The translations under genes were made by a program, and so were the position numbers. From Penicillium oxalicum (lineage: Eukaryota; Ascomycota; Eurotiomycetes; Eurotiales; Aspergillaceae): a stretch of DNA of 64,000 nt. The DNA is taken from NCBI RefSeq assembly GCF_001723175.1, contig NC_064656.1, forward strand, positions 620,001 through 684,000, read 5' to 3'. The stretch's first letter is position 1. Each line of letters starts with the position of its first letter. Under the pieces are notes generated by a model. The model saw nothing but the letters and a program-made list of their open reading frames with translations, made no database searches and had not been told where the DNA came from. Shown piece by piece: positions 46,103-56,674 of the stretch.

Positions 46103-46256
46103 TAAGATCCCGGAAGGGTGGTCACGTGAGTCATGACTCACGTGAGTACCCCCGTTCGGCCCCGTATAGCCCCGTGACTGTCCTTACAGACCCGATATTT
46201 AAGAGATACTATAGATATACTCCAAAAATCAACCTTTCTTTACTCTTCGAATCATA
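46103..46256 (+). repeat. 5' LTR of gypsy B
   Basis: 154 bp from TAAGATCCCGG to GAATCATA. It is nearly identical to 53345-53498, which ends GAATCACA. Both copies start TA, presumably from TG. It contains a perfect 22 bp palindrome at 46123-46144. Confidence 0.9.
46123..46144. promoter_or_regulatory. LTR palindrome: two E-boxes and two AP-1/Gcn4-type sites
   Basis: CACGTGAGTCA is followed by its exact reverse complement. The 22 bp therefore hold two CACGTG E-boxes and two overlapping TGAGTCA/TGACTCA sites, known targets of fungal bHLH and Gcn4/CpcA or AP-1-type bZIP factors. The position near the start of the LTR fits a U3 enhancer. The 3' LTR copy (53365-53386) has its first C changed to T. 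Confidence 0.6.
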
Positions 46257-46385
46257 TCTAGTAGCAAACCCTTAAAAGGAGGCGCCTTCTACGGCCCTCC
46301 CCGGAGGGGGGACCCCTTCCGAAAGGAAGCGCGAAGCCCTATATACTTCTCCCTCCCTCCCTAATCCTTACAAAAACAAGCACTC

Positions 46386-49300
46386 GTGGAGAAGGAAGGC
46401 AACCCTTATCTAAAGGACTCACGAACGAAGATGATAAGGGACCGGCTTAGGGGGGACCTCGTGAACCCTCGAAAAACGGTCCCGGGGGAGGAGGGCGTTT
46501 ACCCCCGATATAGCCCTTACGGCCCCGCCTCTCCTCCTACGTTACCGATCCGCTATAATACCCGAGGACCTCGGTTACTAGCAGACCCTTACTACCTTCT
46601 CAGAAGAGTCCGGACACCCCTATACGGCTCCTTACGGACCCTTATACCTAGGAATAAACTATAAGAAAGGGGAAACCCCTATAGGTATAAGAGGCTACTA
46701 TTCACGATACTCCCTATATCTCCTTAATCCTTCCTATTTCTAATAGATACTACTTCGACTTACGGACCTACCTCCGCGGACCCTCTCCCGCGAGAGGAAC
46801 GCCTAAACACTCCTGAAACCGACCGGGCCCTCTCCTTCTTACCTCCGATCGTGCTAAAGCCTACCGAACGTAGCTTCGAAACTATATCCCGGACGACTAC
46901 GCTAAGGCCTATAGGATATTAAGACTACCGCCTTTAGTGTCTACCTATAATAGAACACCTAGGCGTAGTCGAATACCTCCTCTTCCTCCCGGGCGGCGCC
47001 CGCTACTACCCCGGAGGAGACCGACTAAACTAGCTCTTCTCCGTCTCCGGTAGTTAGCTTAAATCTCCTAGAGATCCGCAAGGTCTTAAAAAAAAGGTGC
47101 CTAGTATCCGTCCCTACTCGGGAACGATCGCCTAAGACGCCGCTCGCGTATACTTACGCGATTACGAAAGGTTCTTCTATAAGGTCTCGTACCTCGTAGG
47201 CGCAGGAATTCCGGACACCGACAAAATTATCTACGCCTAAGGGTCCCTAACTAGGCGAGCTAAGAAGGTATAGAATACCTATCGCTAATAGATCGTTAAC
47301 TAGTACGCGGAACCGATTAAGACCTAGGAAGGTTATCGCGCCTAGATCCTTCGGGAATTTTCCGAATACCTTAGCCCTAAAAGCGCTAGGATCGCTTCGC
47401 TAATATATATTAAGGATCCCTTACTTTCGCCGAATACGCTATAAATCTGTAGTAAGTAGCTATTAATACCGAGGTGCCCCTTCTAGAAGAAGTCGTTATC
47501 TAATACCTCCGAAAGGGTGCGAAAGCTACCCTCTAGAAGAAGTAGGCTAAGGATCGCGAATACCTAACTACTCTCCGAGTATGATCGACCGCTTTATCTA
47601 GTATAAGAGGGGAGAAATAATCTCCGGTTAGATCGGAAACTACTCCCCCTCTAAGGCTAGAGACGCTAATAGCGATTTCCGGATAAACGCTATAGCCGGC
47701 GGTCGCGATAGCTCGAGCACGGCCCCGCGAGGGAAGGTACGTAGACGGGCCCCTATAAAATACTATATATACGGGAAGCTAGGTTATATTAAGAGAGACT
47801 ACCCTAAGGGAGTCCCTTTATAGCAAAAAAATATAAGCGGCTAGACGAATTAGAGGCCTTCGCTAGCTAGCTCCGACCTCTTGCGTGCCCCGCTTCTAGG
47901 ACCTAACCCCTCGAACCTAACGCACACGAAGCCTCCCTGCTCGCTATCTAAGCGGGTCTCCTCTATTAGGCCCGAGTTAGCCCTCGGGAAGTACTAATAC
48001 GCGCCCTCTTAGACTCCGGTTCCTCCTATACGTTTATCTCCTCTCGAGCTATAATATTACTAAGAGGATCCGTTCGCCTAAAGAAGCCTCCGGACGCCCT
48101 CTAGGTAAGGCTACCGATAGGCGGTCCCTATATACAGAAGGACGCGCTCGCGTCCTACTAAAAATAGGGATATAGACCGGAAGCGTGAAGGCCTAGATCC
48201 TAGATATCCTGACCTTAAGATCGTCCTTAGTCGGGACTTTCTAAAGTAACAGAACCCGACTATTAATTAGGTTAGCTCTCGGCTAACTATCCGTGATTAC
48301 AGCGAATATACCTTATCGAACCTTGCGAGGCTCGACCTAATCACGAACTCGAAGAAGCGGGTATCTTCCTAATATCGTCTAAATAGATATAAGTAAATAC
48401 GCAAGAAAGACGAGGGCACCCTTATAATCTCTATTAGGGCTCCTCGAGATAACTCCCCTCCTCTAGAGGCTCCTATCTTATACCCGGACCCCCGGATCCG
48501 GACCCTTATAGGGAAATATAGGAAGATTATCCGCGACGAACTCCCTAATACCTTGCCTCCGGAAAGGGAGATCTAGTATAATATTAATACTAGCGACGCG
48601 AAGCCCGTGAATATCTATACCTATTCTCTCTCTAAAGAGAAACTAGACGAATAGATACGCTAAGTCGATCTCCTCTTAAAGAAGGGACTAATCCGCCCTT
48701 TAGCTAGCCCCTAGGGTTTCTAGTCCTATTCGCCCCTAAGTCTAATAGTAAGTAGAGGATATATATCGATTACCGTGCCCTAAATAACCTAACTAAGAAG
48801 AACGGGTATCCGTTACCCCGGATCTAAGACCTTCTCGACTAAATCGGGAGCGTATAGGTCCTAACGAAGATCGACCTCGCGTCTAGATTCTAGCAAGTGC
48901 GCCTAACCGACGTCGCGTAGTACCTAAAACTACCTTTAATACTATCTAGGGAAAATATAAGTAGCTTGCGATACCCTTTAGTCTTTATAACGCCCCGCAA
49001 CCTTCTAGACGGTTATAAACGAGGCCCTTTAGCCCTACCTTAGTAAGTTCGTAGTCGTATACCTTAACGATATCCTTATCTTCTCGGATAGTATAGAAGA
49101 GTATTACGAGCACCTTAAAAAGGTACTCGAGATCCTCGAGAGGGAACGACTAATCGTCTAACTAGGGAAGTACGAGATTATAACTAACGAACTAGAATTC
49201 TGCGGATATATCGTCGGGAACGGGAGCGTACGGCTAATACCGGCTAAGATCGATATTATCCGTACGTAGCTATAACCTTAGAACGTACACGAGCTACGAT

Positions 49301-51210
49301 AGTTCCTCGGCCTCGCGATATACTATCGGCGGTTTATCTACGGGTTCGCGGAGATATACGTGCCCCTGCACGAACTCCTAAAAGAATCGGACGCTAAGCT
49401 CCGGAAGCTTAAGTTCCGCCCTATCCGGTAGAATATAGCTTATAAGGCTACCTTCCGAAAGCTAAAGAAGAAGTTATCGGAAGCCCCCGTTCTCTTATAA
49501 CCGGATCTTACGTAGCTATTTACTATCGAGACTAATACTTCTAAATAGGCGATCGGCCTAGTCCTGCTCTAGAAGGGACTAGAAGAGGCACTCTACCCTA
49601 TCGTATACGATAGGCGGAAGCTTATAGGCGCGAGCTTAACTACCCGGTGCACGAGAAGGAGTTACTAGCTATTAAAGAGGCCCTGCGGCTTTAGGACAAA
49701 TATATTAATAACGGAACCTAAACGGAAATCGTGACGGACCACGCTAGCCTATAGTACCTATAGACGACCGTTACCTATAGTAAGCGCCTCGCCCGCTAGG
49801 TTAGCGAATTTTAGGAGTATAATCTTAAGATCCGATACGTCCGGGTACTAAAGCTTCGTGCCCGACGCCTTAAGCCGACGACCGGATTTTATTAAAAGGT
49901 TACCTACTAACGTTACACGAGATCGACCTATATAGAAGGCCGCCCTAAAGCCGTGAACGTAACTATTAAAAGGTAGCCGAGGATAAATAGTTAGCCGCGA
50001 CCGTTAACTTCTTAGATACGGGAGTACTTCCTAATAATAAGCTCCTGTCTAAGGTAGTAACTCGATACTCGGATTACCTCTCTATATAAGACCGGGAAGA
50101 CGCTAACGACCGCTAACTAACCTTTACGTATAAAGATAGCCTAAAAGTACCCTACCTAGAACCGGTATTTAGGGGTGATCTAGTTAATAAGATATACTTA
50201 TAATACGGATATCTAGGATAGCTAGGCCTAAACGGTGTCCTAAGACCGAGAGCTTAGTAGCCCTAGATAAGAGCGGATATAGAGACCGCGGCACGTAAGT
50301 ACCCTTAGTGCTAGGTTTCTTAGGGATCAAAGAAGGCCCTAGAACGGAAACGGCCTACTACCTAGTAACTAAAGGGATTAGGCCTTTCTAGAGATAGGGG
50401 ATCGACCTTATCGGACGACTACCGATAACACCGAACGGTAATAGATAGATTATTATAGCAATCGACTACGCGACCGGATAGCCGATAGCTAAGGCCGTCC
50501 CGGAAGCTACGGAAGAAGCGCTTAGGACCTTCCTCTACGAGGAAATCTTTATAAATTACGGAGCGCTACTCGAGATCCTCTCCGATAATAGTTAAACCTC
50601 CTTTCGGGTACGGTTAGCTACTACCTAAACCTACTAAAAACTCGGTACCGGCTAACTACCCCCTACCCCGTACGAACAGGAAAGTAGAAAATCTTAAAGT
50701 CTACTCGGCCGTATATTAACAAAGTACCTTATAGGAAAGCTAACGAAGGCGTAGGACCTATATCTAGCGTAGGCGACCCTAGCTATAGGTCCGGGAACAC
50801 GCGGTAACTAGATATAGCCTATTCTTTCTAGTTTACGGGGTCTACCCCCGCTTACTAGGTAACGACCTAACAAAAGAACCCTTAGTATTCGCAGGACGGA
50901 CTAAAGAGCTCTAGGACGTAAGCGACGCCCGTACTAAAGCGAATAAACTACTACTATCCCGAGCGATCCGGACTAACAGGATTAGGGATAGCTAGGTAAC
51001 GAAGACAAGCTTCGAAAAGGGAGATTAGGTCCTCGTTCGGAACGAATTAGTACAGAAATTCGAGAGTAAGTAGTTCGGACCTTTTAAAGTCCTTACGGCA
51101 CACCTACTTAGTATATATATACTAGAAGAACCGAACGGACGGGTCCTAAAGAACCTAATTAATAGTTCGCGGCTAGTCAGAGCTAACGTAAAGGACCCGG
51201 GAGCCCTATA
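46386..51210 (+). pseudogene. gypsy B gag-pol, inactivated
   Basis: Gag starts near 46,386 (frame open 279 bp). The zinc knuckle at 47,755-47,810 has Tyr at all four expected Cys/His positions (YYIYGKLGYIKRDY). RT spans about 48,640-49,300: KGLIRPLASP, then YLNDILIFSD at 49,060-49,090, where the first catalytic Asp is Asn (AAC at 49066-49068). RNase H (TIETDAS-like) is near 49,520. Integrase is near 50,400-50,600 (NRWIIIAIDYATGWPIAKAV and YEEIFINYGA). Dozens of in-frame TAG/TAA codons occur. All observed changes fit CA-to-TA on either strand. Confidence 0.85.
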
Positions 51211-51689
51211 GATATCATAGGCGGCATAAGTAGTACTCCGGAGACAGGGGATCCGACTAAGACGACCCCGAGAGCTACTAAAAATTATCGAACAGGATAA
51301 TACTCCCCCTATATAAGGGACTTATCTACCTTCACGAAGGAAGAATAGAATTAATTCCTAACGGACCGGGCTAATAGTACACGCCCGAGCAAAGTAGGAG
51401 AGGAGAACGTTATAACAGAAGCCCTCGATCGGAGCCGAAACGCATTAATAGGGAAAACAGAAAGACTAAGAAACGCGCGATAGACTAGGAGGAGCTCTAA
51501 GCACCTATATCTAGGGACGAGCTCTAGGACACGGACTCGTTAGGATCTAGTAGACTACTACTAGGGGACGTTCGGAATAGCCGGGACGCTAACTAAGACG
51601 AACGGGATTTATTTAACGGACCTCTCGTCGTAGTCCCTACGAGGTACTAATACTAATACAAAGTATATCGAATTTAACTACCTATACTA

Positions 51690-53060
51690 ACGCCGAAAGC
51701 ACACGAAAAGGAGATTACTTCCCTAAACGCTTCTTAATAGAGACGAACGGGTTATCGTCGCTATTACTATTATTATCGTTATTATCGTTATCGTTATCCT
51801 CGAGCTTAATCTGCCTATTCTCGACTAGGTACGCCTCTAGGATCTCGAGATCGCTCTCTAAAGCCGCGATTATCTCCGGAATCGCCTTATAGGCCTCTAA
51901 CGCGACGTAAAGTCGTTCTTGTTATAAACCTAAGGATCCTTTAGGGGACTAGATAGCCACGAATTCTTAAAGAAGGTGCTATTATCCTTAGCCTTACCCT
52001 TACCCTTGTCCTTCCCCTTCTTAGGCTTATTATCCTAGCCCTTCTTCTTTTTAGAGCTACCCTCGCCGCTATCGTTTATACGGGCCCGCTTCTTGCCCTT
52101 TAGATCGCGCTACTAAAGGTTAGCTAAGGAGATCGGGAATAAACGAAGGGGAATATACCTTTTTATCCTTAACTAGCACGTAGGAGGGATAATCTTGTTA
52201 TAATATTCCTATACCTAAGGGTCGAGGAGCTTATCCCTCCGCAAGGAGTACTAGGACGCGTTACTATTAAATTAGTAATTTCTATAGCCTCCGGCCCCTA
52301 ACGGACCCTCTCGCTTAGTCCCGAAAACGCGATAGGAATCGAACGGACTATTTAGGTTGCTATATAACTAGTATTCCTTACCGTTAGGAGCCTGTTTACC
52401 GACCTATTAGGTAAAGGCTACCCGAACCTTCGTGAGGGTACCGTAATCCTTCGGGTTATCGTTCCTCTAGTCTACGTCTCGGACTCGTAAGCTATTCGTC
52501 TAGAAGTCCTTCGTATAGTTAGTCTTAAACTAACTCCCTAGAGGATTACTATAGGTATCTAAGCCCGTCTATAGCCCGTTAGTCTACGCGGTATTCGGAT
52601 CGAAGTCCTTCTTGCGCGTATACGCGAAAATCTAGGCCGGAGTATACTTTACCGCGATAGCCCTCTTCCTTGTTACCGGAGCTATCCGCGACTAAGCAGT
52701 CTAGACCTAACGCTTAATAGAGCTACTAAGGGAAGGCTCAGGAGAAGACGACGGAATAGGAGCACGAGACTCTGAAAACTCCTGATCGCTTATAAGCTAG
52801 TCCTTAGATTACCGAGGGCTCGATAGAGCGTTAGCACAGGAAGTTTAAGGACGAGAGGAGATAAAGGGGCAGGAGCGAACTTAGCAGGAGGATTAACTAC
52901 TAGCTCAGAAAGAGGATAAGGAGGAACTAAAGACCTATTAGCTACTTAAGGGTCTAGTTCGGACTCGGAGTGAGCTACCCGGCCTAGGAAAAAGTCTTAG
53001 AATATACGGGACAACCTAGATAGTGTCAGAAGGGATAAGGAAGAAAGATAAAGAGAAGAA
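51690..53060 (-). pseudogene. Antisense ORF of gypsy B, Lys-rich, unknown product
   Basis: The minus strand between pol and the 3' LTR reads as one long protein-like frame with TAG/TAA only where Gln is plausible. Examples are AVKYTPA near 52,650, RKKDFDPNTA near 52,600, RNDNPKDYGTLTKVRVAFT near 52,440, and a very basic end (GEGSSKKKKG, KPKKGKDKGKGKAKD) near 52,000. The plus strand lacks such continuity. It is therefore an antisense gene carried by the element. No domain is recognised; the basic tail suggests nucleic-acid binding or nuclear localisation. Confidence 0.6.
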
Positions 53061-53344
53061 GAAGCGATCGAGGGGATTCACCTATACTTATAGCGGGGGA
53101 TCCTTTGTTCCCCCGGACTACCCTAATAGGAGCTTTTAGCGACTATTAGCCGCACACGGTAGTTGTGAGTAGCCGAAAATGATATTGCACCTTTTCCTTT
53201 GTTAAACCCCTGCTATTTTGACTTTACCGTGTATATACAAACGCACTAAGGCGGGAACCTACAGACATAACCGAACGGAGCAGCAGTAAGCTTAGGCTAT
53301 ATTACCCTAAAGCTCGGGGCGAGTTCAGTCTAAATAGGGGAGGA

Positions 53345-53498
53345 TAAGATCCCGGAAGGGTAGTTACGTGAGTCATGACTCACGTGAGTACCCCCGTTCG
53401 GCCCCGTATAGCCCCGTGACTGTCCTTACAGACCCGATATTTAAGAGATACTATAGATATACTCCAAAAATGGACCTTTCTTTACTCTTCGAATCACA
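53345..53498 (+). repeat. 3' LTR of gypsy B
   Basis: 154 bp partner of 46103-46256, ending CA. GGTCACGTG of the left copy is AGTTACGTG here, changes consistent with RIP. Confidence 0.9.
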
Positions 53499-53980
53499 GC
53501 GAGGGCGTAGTACTCATCTTCTTCTTTATCAATTTGTATTACTATATTTGCGCCCGTATTGTCTTCTTCTTCAAGGTTCCTTTTAGATTAGGATTAGGAT
53601 CCCTTTAAGGTGATCGAATTCTTGTTCCTATTATTCTTTCTAACAGAAATTAGCTTTAGCTGATTTTGATCCTAGCTACTGGTTTTCTTGATCCTGTTAT
53701 TATATATTATAGTCCAACTATTTAGCGCTATTCTATTTAGATTATCTATGTTCCTCCACGGGGCATTCACCTAAATACCTTTAATAGATTTCTACTTTGC
53801 GGTTCGTGAGTTAATGACTAAATATACGCATTCCTTGGTAGTATAGCCCTTCCTTCCACAAAAGAAATAGTTGCCGTTCGGAGCGATCTGATTTAGGCCC
53901 TTAATCTATTCTTTTGCCTATTCCTATGGCGATTTACCTCTCGGGGGCATATGTTTGAATAGTAGTATTTATGCTTGATT

Positions 53981-54015
53981 GATAAGGATAAGGATAAGGA
54001 TAAGGATAAGGATAA
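53981..54015. repeat. GATAAG hexamer microsatellite (about 6 copies)
   Basis: Tandem GATAAG units occupy about 35 bp inside the copia remnant. In the element's minus orientation this is CTTATC repeated; it could be coding (Leu-Ile/Ser-Leu-like) or a slippage repeat. Confidence 0.85.
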
Positions 54016-55026
54016 TAGTGAGGATGATAGTGAGATCGGTAGGGAGCGTAGGGGCTTAGTAACTATAAGGGTTAAGAATTAGTAACTAGTGATTTCAAGC
54101 TTATGAATTACCTTAGTGAAGGTTCGGAAAAGGTCTGGGGCGGTAATCTTTGCGATATTTTCGTATCTGTTTAAATAGTCTGCTAGTCTAGCAGCCACAA
54201 AGGTTAGGATATTACTTGCAATTTATTAAGAAGTAGGGAAACGATTATACCTAGGGTAAGTTAGACTTCTTCCGTTGCTTTGGTGTAGGCACTACGAAAT
54301 TTATGCAAAATCGATTGCCGATAGGTAGTTAGTTCGGTAGGTTCGTAGAACCCTGGTCACCTTCTTTTTGCTAGGAATAAAGCCGGTAGTATAGAGGGCC
54401 TTTTTTAAGCTAATAATATATTTATTAGCGAATTCGCATCGGAATCTTATAGCTTTGACTATTATATCGATGTCCTTCGAGATAGATTGTTGGAGCTATA
54501 TCTGTATAGTATAGGAGTGTTCGACCTAAGTTTCTGCTTCGTTAGATATCACTTTAGGCCTGTTATATTTTAGGTTAACGAGGCGATAGAGTCCTTTCTT
54601 TTTAAGGATTTGGTATATATCTCTGAACTAGTCCTCGAAGTCTTCTATTCTTTCTAACAATTTAAGTAGGTTAAGGGTGAATTCTTTGGGGGCGCTAGTA
54701 AGTTAGTTTACTAGCTAGCCTCGGGATTTTAGGGTAAAGAATTTGCTATAGTCCTTACGAGATACAGGGAATTCTTTAACACCGGCCGCTTAGCCGAGGT
54801 CTTCTTTAGCTATAGTTAGTATTCAGGGATATAATAGAGATTTGGGTAAATTTAATAATTTGGGTAATTTGGATAGGATTTAGGGATAGAATTTAGTAAG
54901 GAGGGAGGTTTGTAGGGGATATATAGTGTTGTTATTAGTGTGTTGTGGTAGGGTTTAAAGTAAGAGATGTTGATGTTGTGGTGGTCCTAACAAATATTAA
55001 CAGACGCGTCTTTCTTTTGTTAATAT

Positions 55027-55160
55027 TGGATTTGGCTTCTATAGCCTAGTTAAATTTGTTGTATTTGATGAGTTTCTGGCTTCCATAGCCTGGTTGAATT
55101 TGTTATATTTGATAAGTTTCTGGCCTCCACAGCCTAGTTGGATTTGTTGATTTGTATTGG
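55027..55160. repeat. Three imperfect tandem copies of a ~50 bp unit in copia 5' leader
   Basis: The units share TTCTGGCCTCCATAGCCTAG followed by TTGAATTTGTT and a TATTTGATAAG tail. They differ mainly by CA/TA and TG/TA changes. They lie between gag and the PBS of the minus-strand copia element, the leader region. Confidence 0.7.
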
Positions 55161-55239
55161 ATTTGGTAATTAAAATTTGGTGATTTAGTGATTGAAAATT
55201 TGAGAACTTGTGGTTTTCACAAATTCAGGCCTCACTATT

Positions 55240-55257
55240 GCGATCGGGCTCATAACC
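55240..55257 (-). other. Primer-binding site, half-tRNA initiator-Met type
   Basis: Directly inside the right LTR the minus strand reads GGTTATGAGCCCGATCGC. Its complement (GGGCTCATAACC) matches the anticodon stem-loop of eukaryotic initiator tRNA-Met, including the CAT anticodon. Copia-type elements prime from such an internal tRNA fragment rather than the tRNA 3' end. Confidence 0.65.
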
Positions 55258-55436
55258 TGATAGACCTACAGGTCTACAAGGCAAGGAAGCAATCTGGAGG
55301 CGAGACAACTGGGATTGGGAAGTCTAGGGAGAAGGAAGAAGAGAGAGAGAGGGAAAACCCACGATGGGGGAAAAACCCTCAAGACACATGACCGCTGCTG
55401 GGCCTAGCAAACATCTGGAGAGGGCAAACTCTCTCA
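55258..55436 (-). repeat. Right LTR of outer copia element (5' LTR in element orientation)
   Basis: 179 bp, TG...CA ends, matching 34481-34656. It contains a GA-rich block (GAAGAAGAGAGAGAGAGGG). It is followed by the TAGTT duplication at 55437-55441. Confidence 0.88.
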
Positions 55437-55613
55437 TAGTTTTTTTTGTAAAGAAAACACTGCATACATAAGCTTGAAAAAAAGCCACCCAGGATCAGAA
55501 ACTTGGGTCGAAATCATGCATGAGCCCTGAGGACAGAAAGGAAAAATGATGACCTCGTGGCACGGATTACAGGATGTGAACCACGTGCACATGTAGTTGC
55601 GGTGGGTTTGAAA

Positions 55614-56674
55614 TCATTTGAATCGATTATTCGATTCCTGGCTCATTAGCGGAATCGATGTCTCGACAGCCTTCAATTTCCATGGAACACCAAGACAAAA
55701 GCCCGGATGGAAGACTGTCAAAGCAGCAGTCGTGATTACGATCATTGCACCCTCAAGGATCATAAATAGCACCTCATCACCAGCCAATTTTCCCTGGAAC
55801 CCTTCTCGGAGCTCTGCAACCCGATATACTGAGCGAACAAATATGGCGATTGCAGCAACCGCGAGACCTATCAAAGAAAAAAAAAAGAAATGAGCGCTGC
55901 ACACTCAAGCATATGTTTGGAAGCCACACTTACTTGCTAGGAATGCACGCCAAAGTCCGCGATTGACCGTAGATGCCCCAAGTCCAGGATTCTTGCGATG
56001 CACAGCCCAGAGATAATAAGCTGCGCAGCTGAGAAAGACCAAGAGTGAGACAACTTGGAACGCGAGACCAGCAATCATGATATTGATGCCCATGTCTCCT
56101 TGGGCTCGAGCCTCCTTGCTTGTGCCATTTGACAATGATGCGATGGCGCCTCCGGCAGCTTGCAAAATCAGGCAGATGACATCGCAGCAGATGAAAATAA
56201 TTGCAAGGATACGGGGCTTGAGCCCGAAGAGAGAATGCCCGTATATCATGGTGACGCGGTAGAAGCAAATGTAGATCACAGCGCTGATGAACGCAGGGGC
56301 CACAGTTAAGCAGACGAGATATCTGGACCCCCAAGCCAAGAGTTAGACAATCATTGATTAAATTGAGAATTTGCAACGCAGTCAGTTTGGACCACTTACA
56401 TCACAAAGTTGTTGAAGTTGAATGGGTCATAGTGAAGCAGAATGCGACCAACATAGCCTACTATCTCAAGAACCAGACCTCCTACCATTCCGACCAAATG
56501 GGTCCATGTTCGGTATCTCGTACTCATCCATATTTGAGCCGCCAGCGCCAATGCAAAGATGACCAAAAAGACAACATTGGCGGCCACGTTTGGCTGATAA
56601 GGAATGACTGCCATTGATAAAGGGCAAGTTTGAAGGGTACAGGGAACGTACACTTGGGTCTTGTTTGATGCCAT
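55614..56674 (-). CDS. RTA1-family seven-TM membrane protein
   Basis: Three exons, 56674-56400, 56322-55934 and 55867-55614, with GTAAGT donors and CAG/TAG acceptors. Joins are [14 protein letters not shown] and [13 protein letters not shown]; total 305 residues, normal for the family. RTA1 features include the [18 protein letters not shown] block, a long helix pair with [12 protein letters not shown], and [14 protein letters not shown] [13 protein letters not shown] with an E...D acidic loop before the last helix ([16 protein letters not shown]). RTA1/RTM1/RSB1 proteins are fungal plasma-membrane or ER proteins linked to resistance to 7-aminocholesterol, molasses toxicants and sphingoid bases. 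The substrate here is unknown. The stop codon is only about 170 bp from the copia insertion, so the 3' UTR or terminator may include transposon sequence. Confidence 0.88.

Larger units (their letters stand above)
46103..53498 (+). mobile_element. Ty3/gypsy LTR retrotransposon B (RIP-damaged)
   Basis: 7.4 kb with 154 bp LTRs and a 4 bp GCGA duplication (46099-46102, 53499-53502). The plus strand carries gag with a zinc knuckle, protease/RT/RNase H, and integrase in gypsy order. An antisense coding-like region follows before the 3' LTR. The internal sequence has very few CA/TG dinucleotides and many TA; the LTRs retain CA/TG. Confidence 0.88.
53503..55257 (-). pseudogene. Outer copia gag region, inactivated
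   Basis: The minus strand contains a CCHC-knuckle remnant at 53,830-53,872, reading YFFCGRKGYTTKEC. The first Cys and the His have become Tyr. It lies between the PBS-side LTR and the gypsy B insertion, as expected for gag. Stops are frequent. The plus-strand sequence is AT-rich with a hexamer repeat and short tandem repeats near the right end. Confidence 0.6.
34481..55436 (-). mobile_element. Outer Ty1/copia-type LTR retrotransposon hosting two nested gypsy elements
   Basis: Bounded by 176 and 179 bp direct repeats with TG...CA ends (left copy TA by RIP) and a 5 bp TAGTT duplication. It is read on the minus strand. A primer-binding site complementary to the initiator tRNA-Met anticodon arm lies next to the right LTR, as in copia-type half-tRNA priming. 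A polypurine tract (run of 8 C on the plus strand) lies next to the left LTR. A CCHC-knuckle remnant lies at 53,830-53,872, and an integrase-C-terminus-like segment at 45,857-46,013. After removing the two insertions only about 2.9 kb of this element remains, so part of pol, including most of RT/RNase H, is missing. It is inactive. Confidence 0.8.

Noticed and set aside
46386..46664. Intact-looking 92-codon frame in gypsy B
   Set aside because: It starts with GTG and is the start of a gag region that soon runs into stops, not an independent gene.
55441..55613. Possible gene between the copia element and RTA1
   Set aside because: Only about 170 bp, with no frame; best read as 3' UTR of RTA1.
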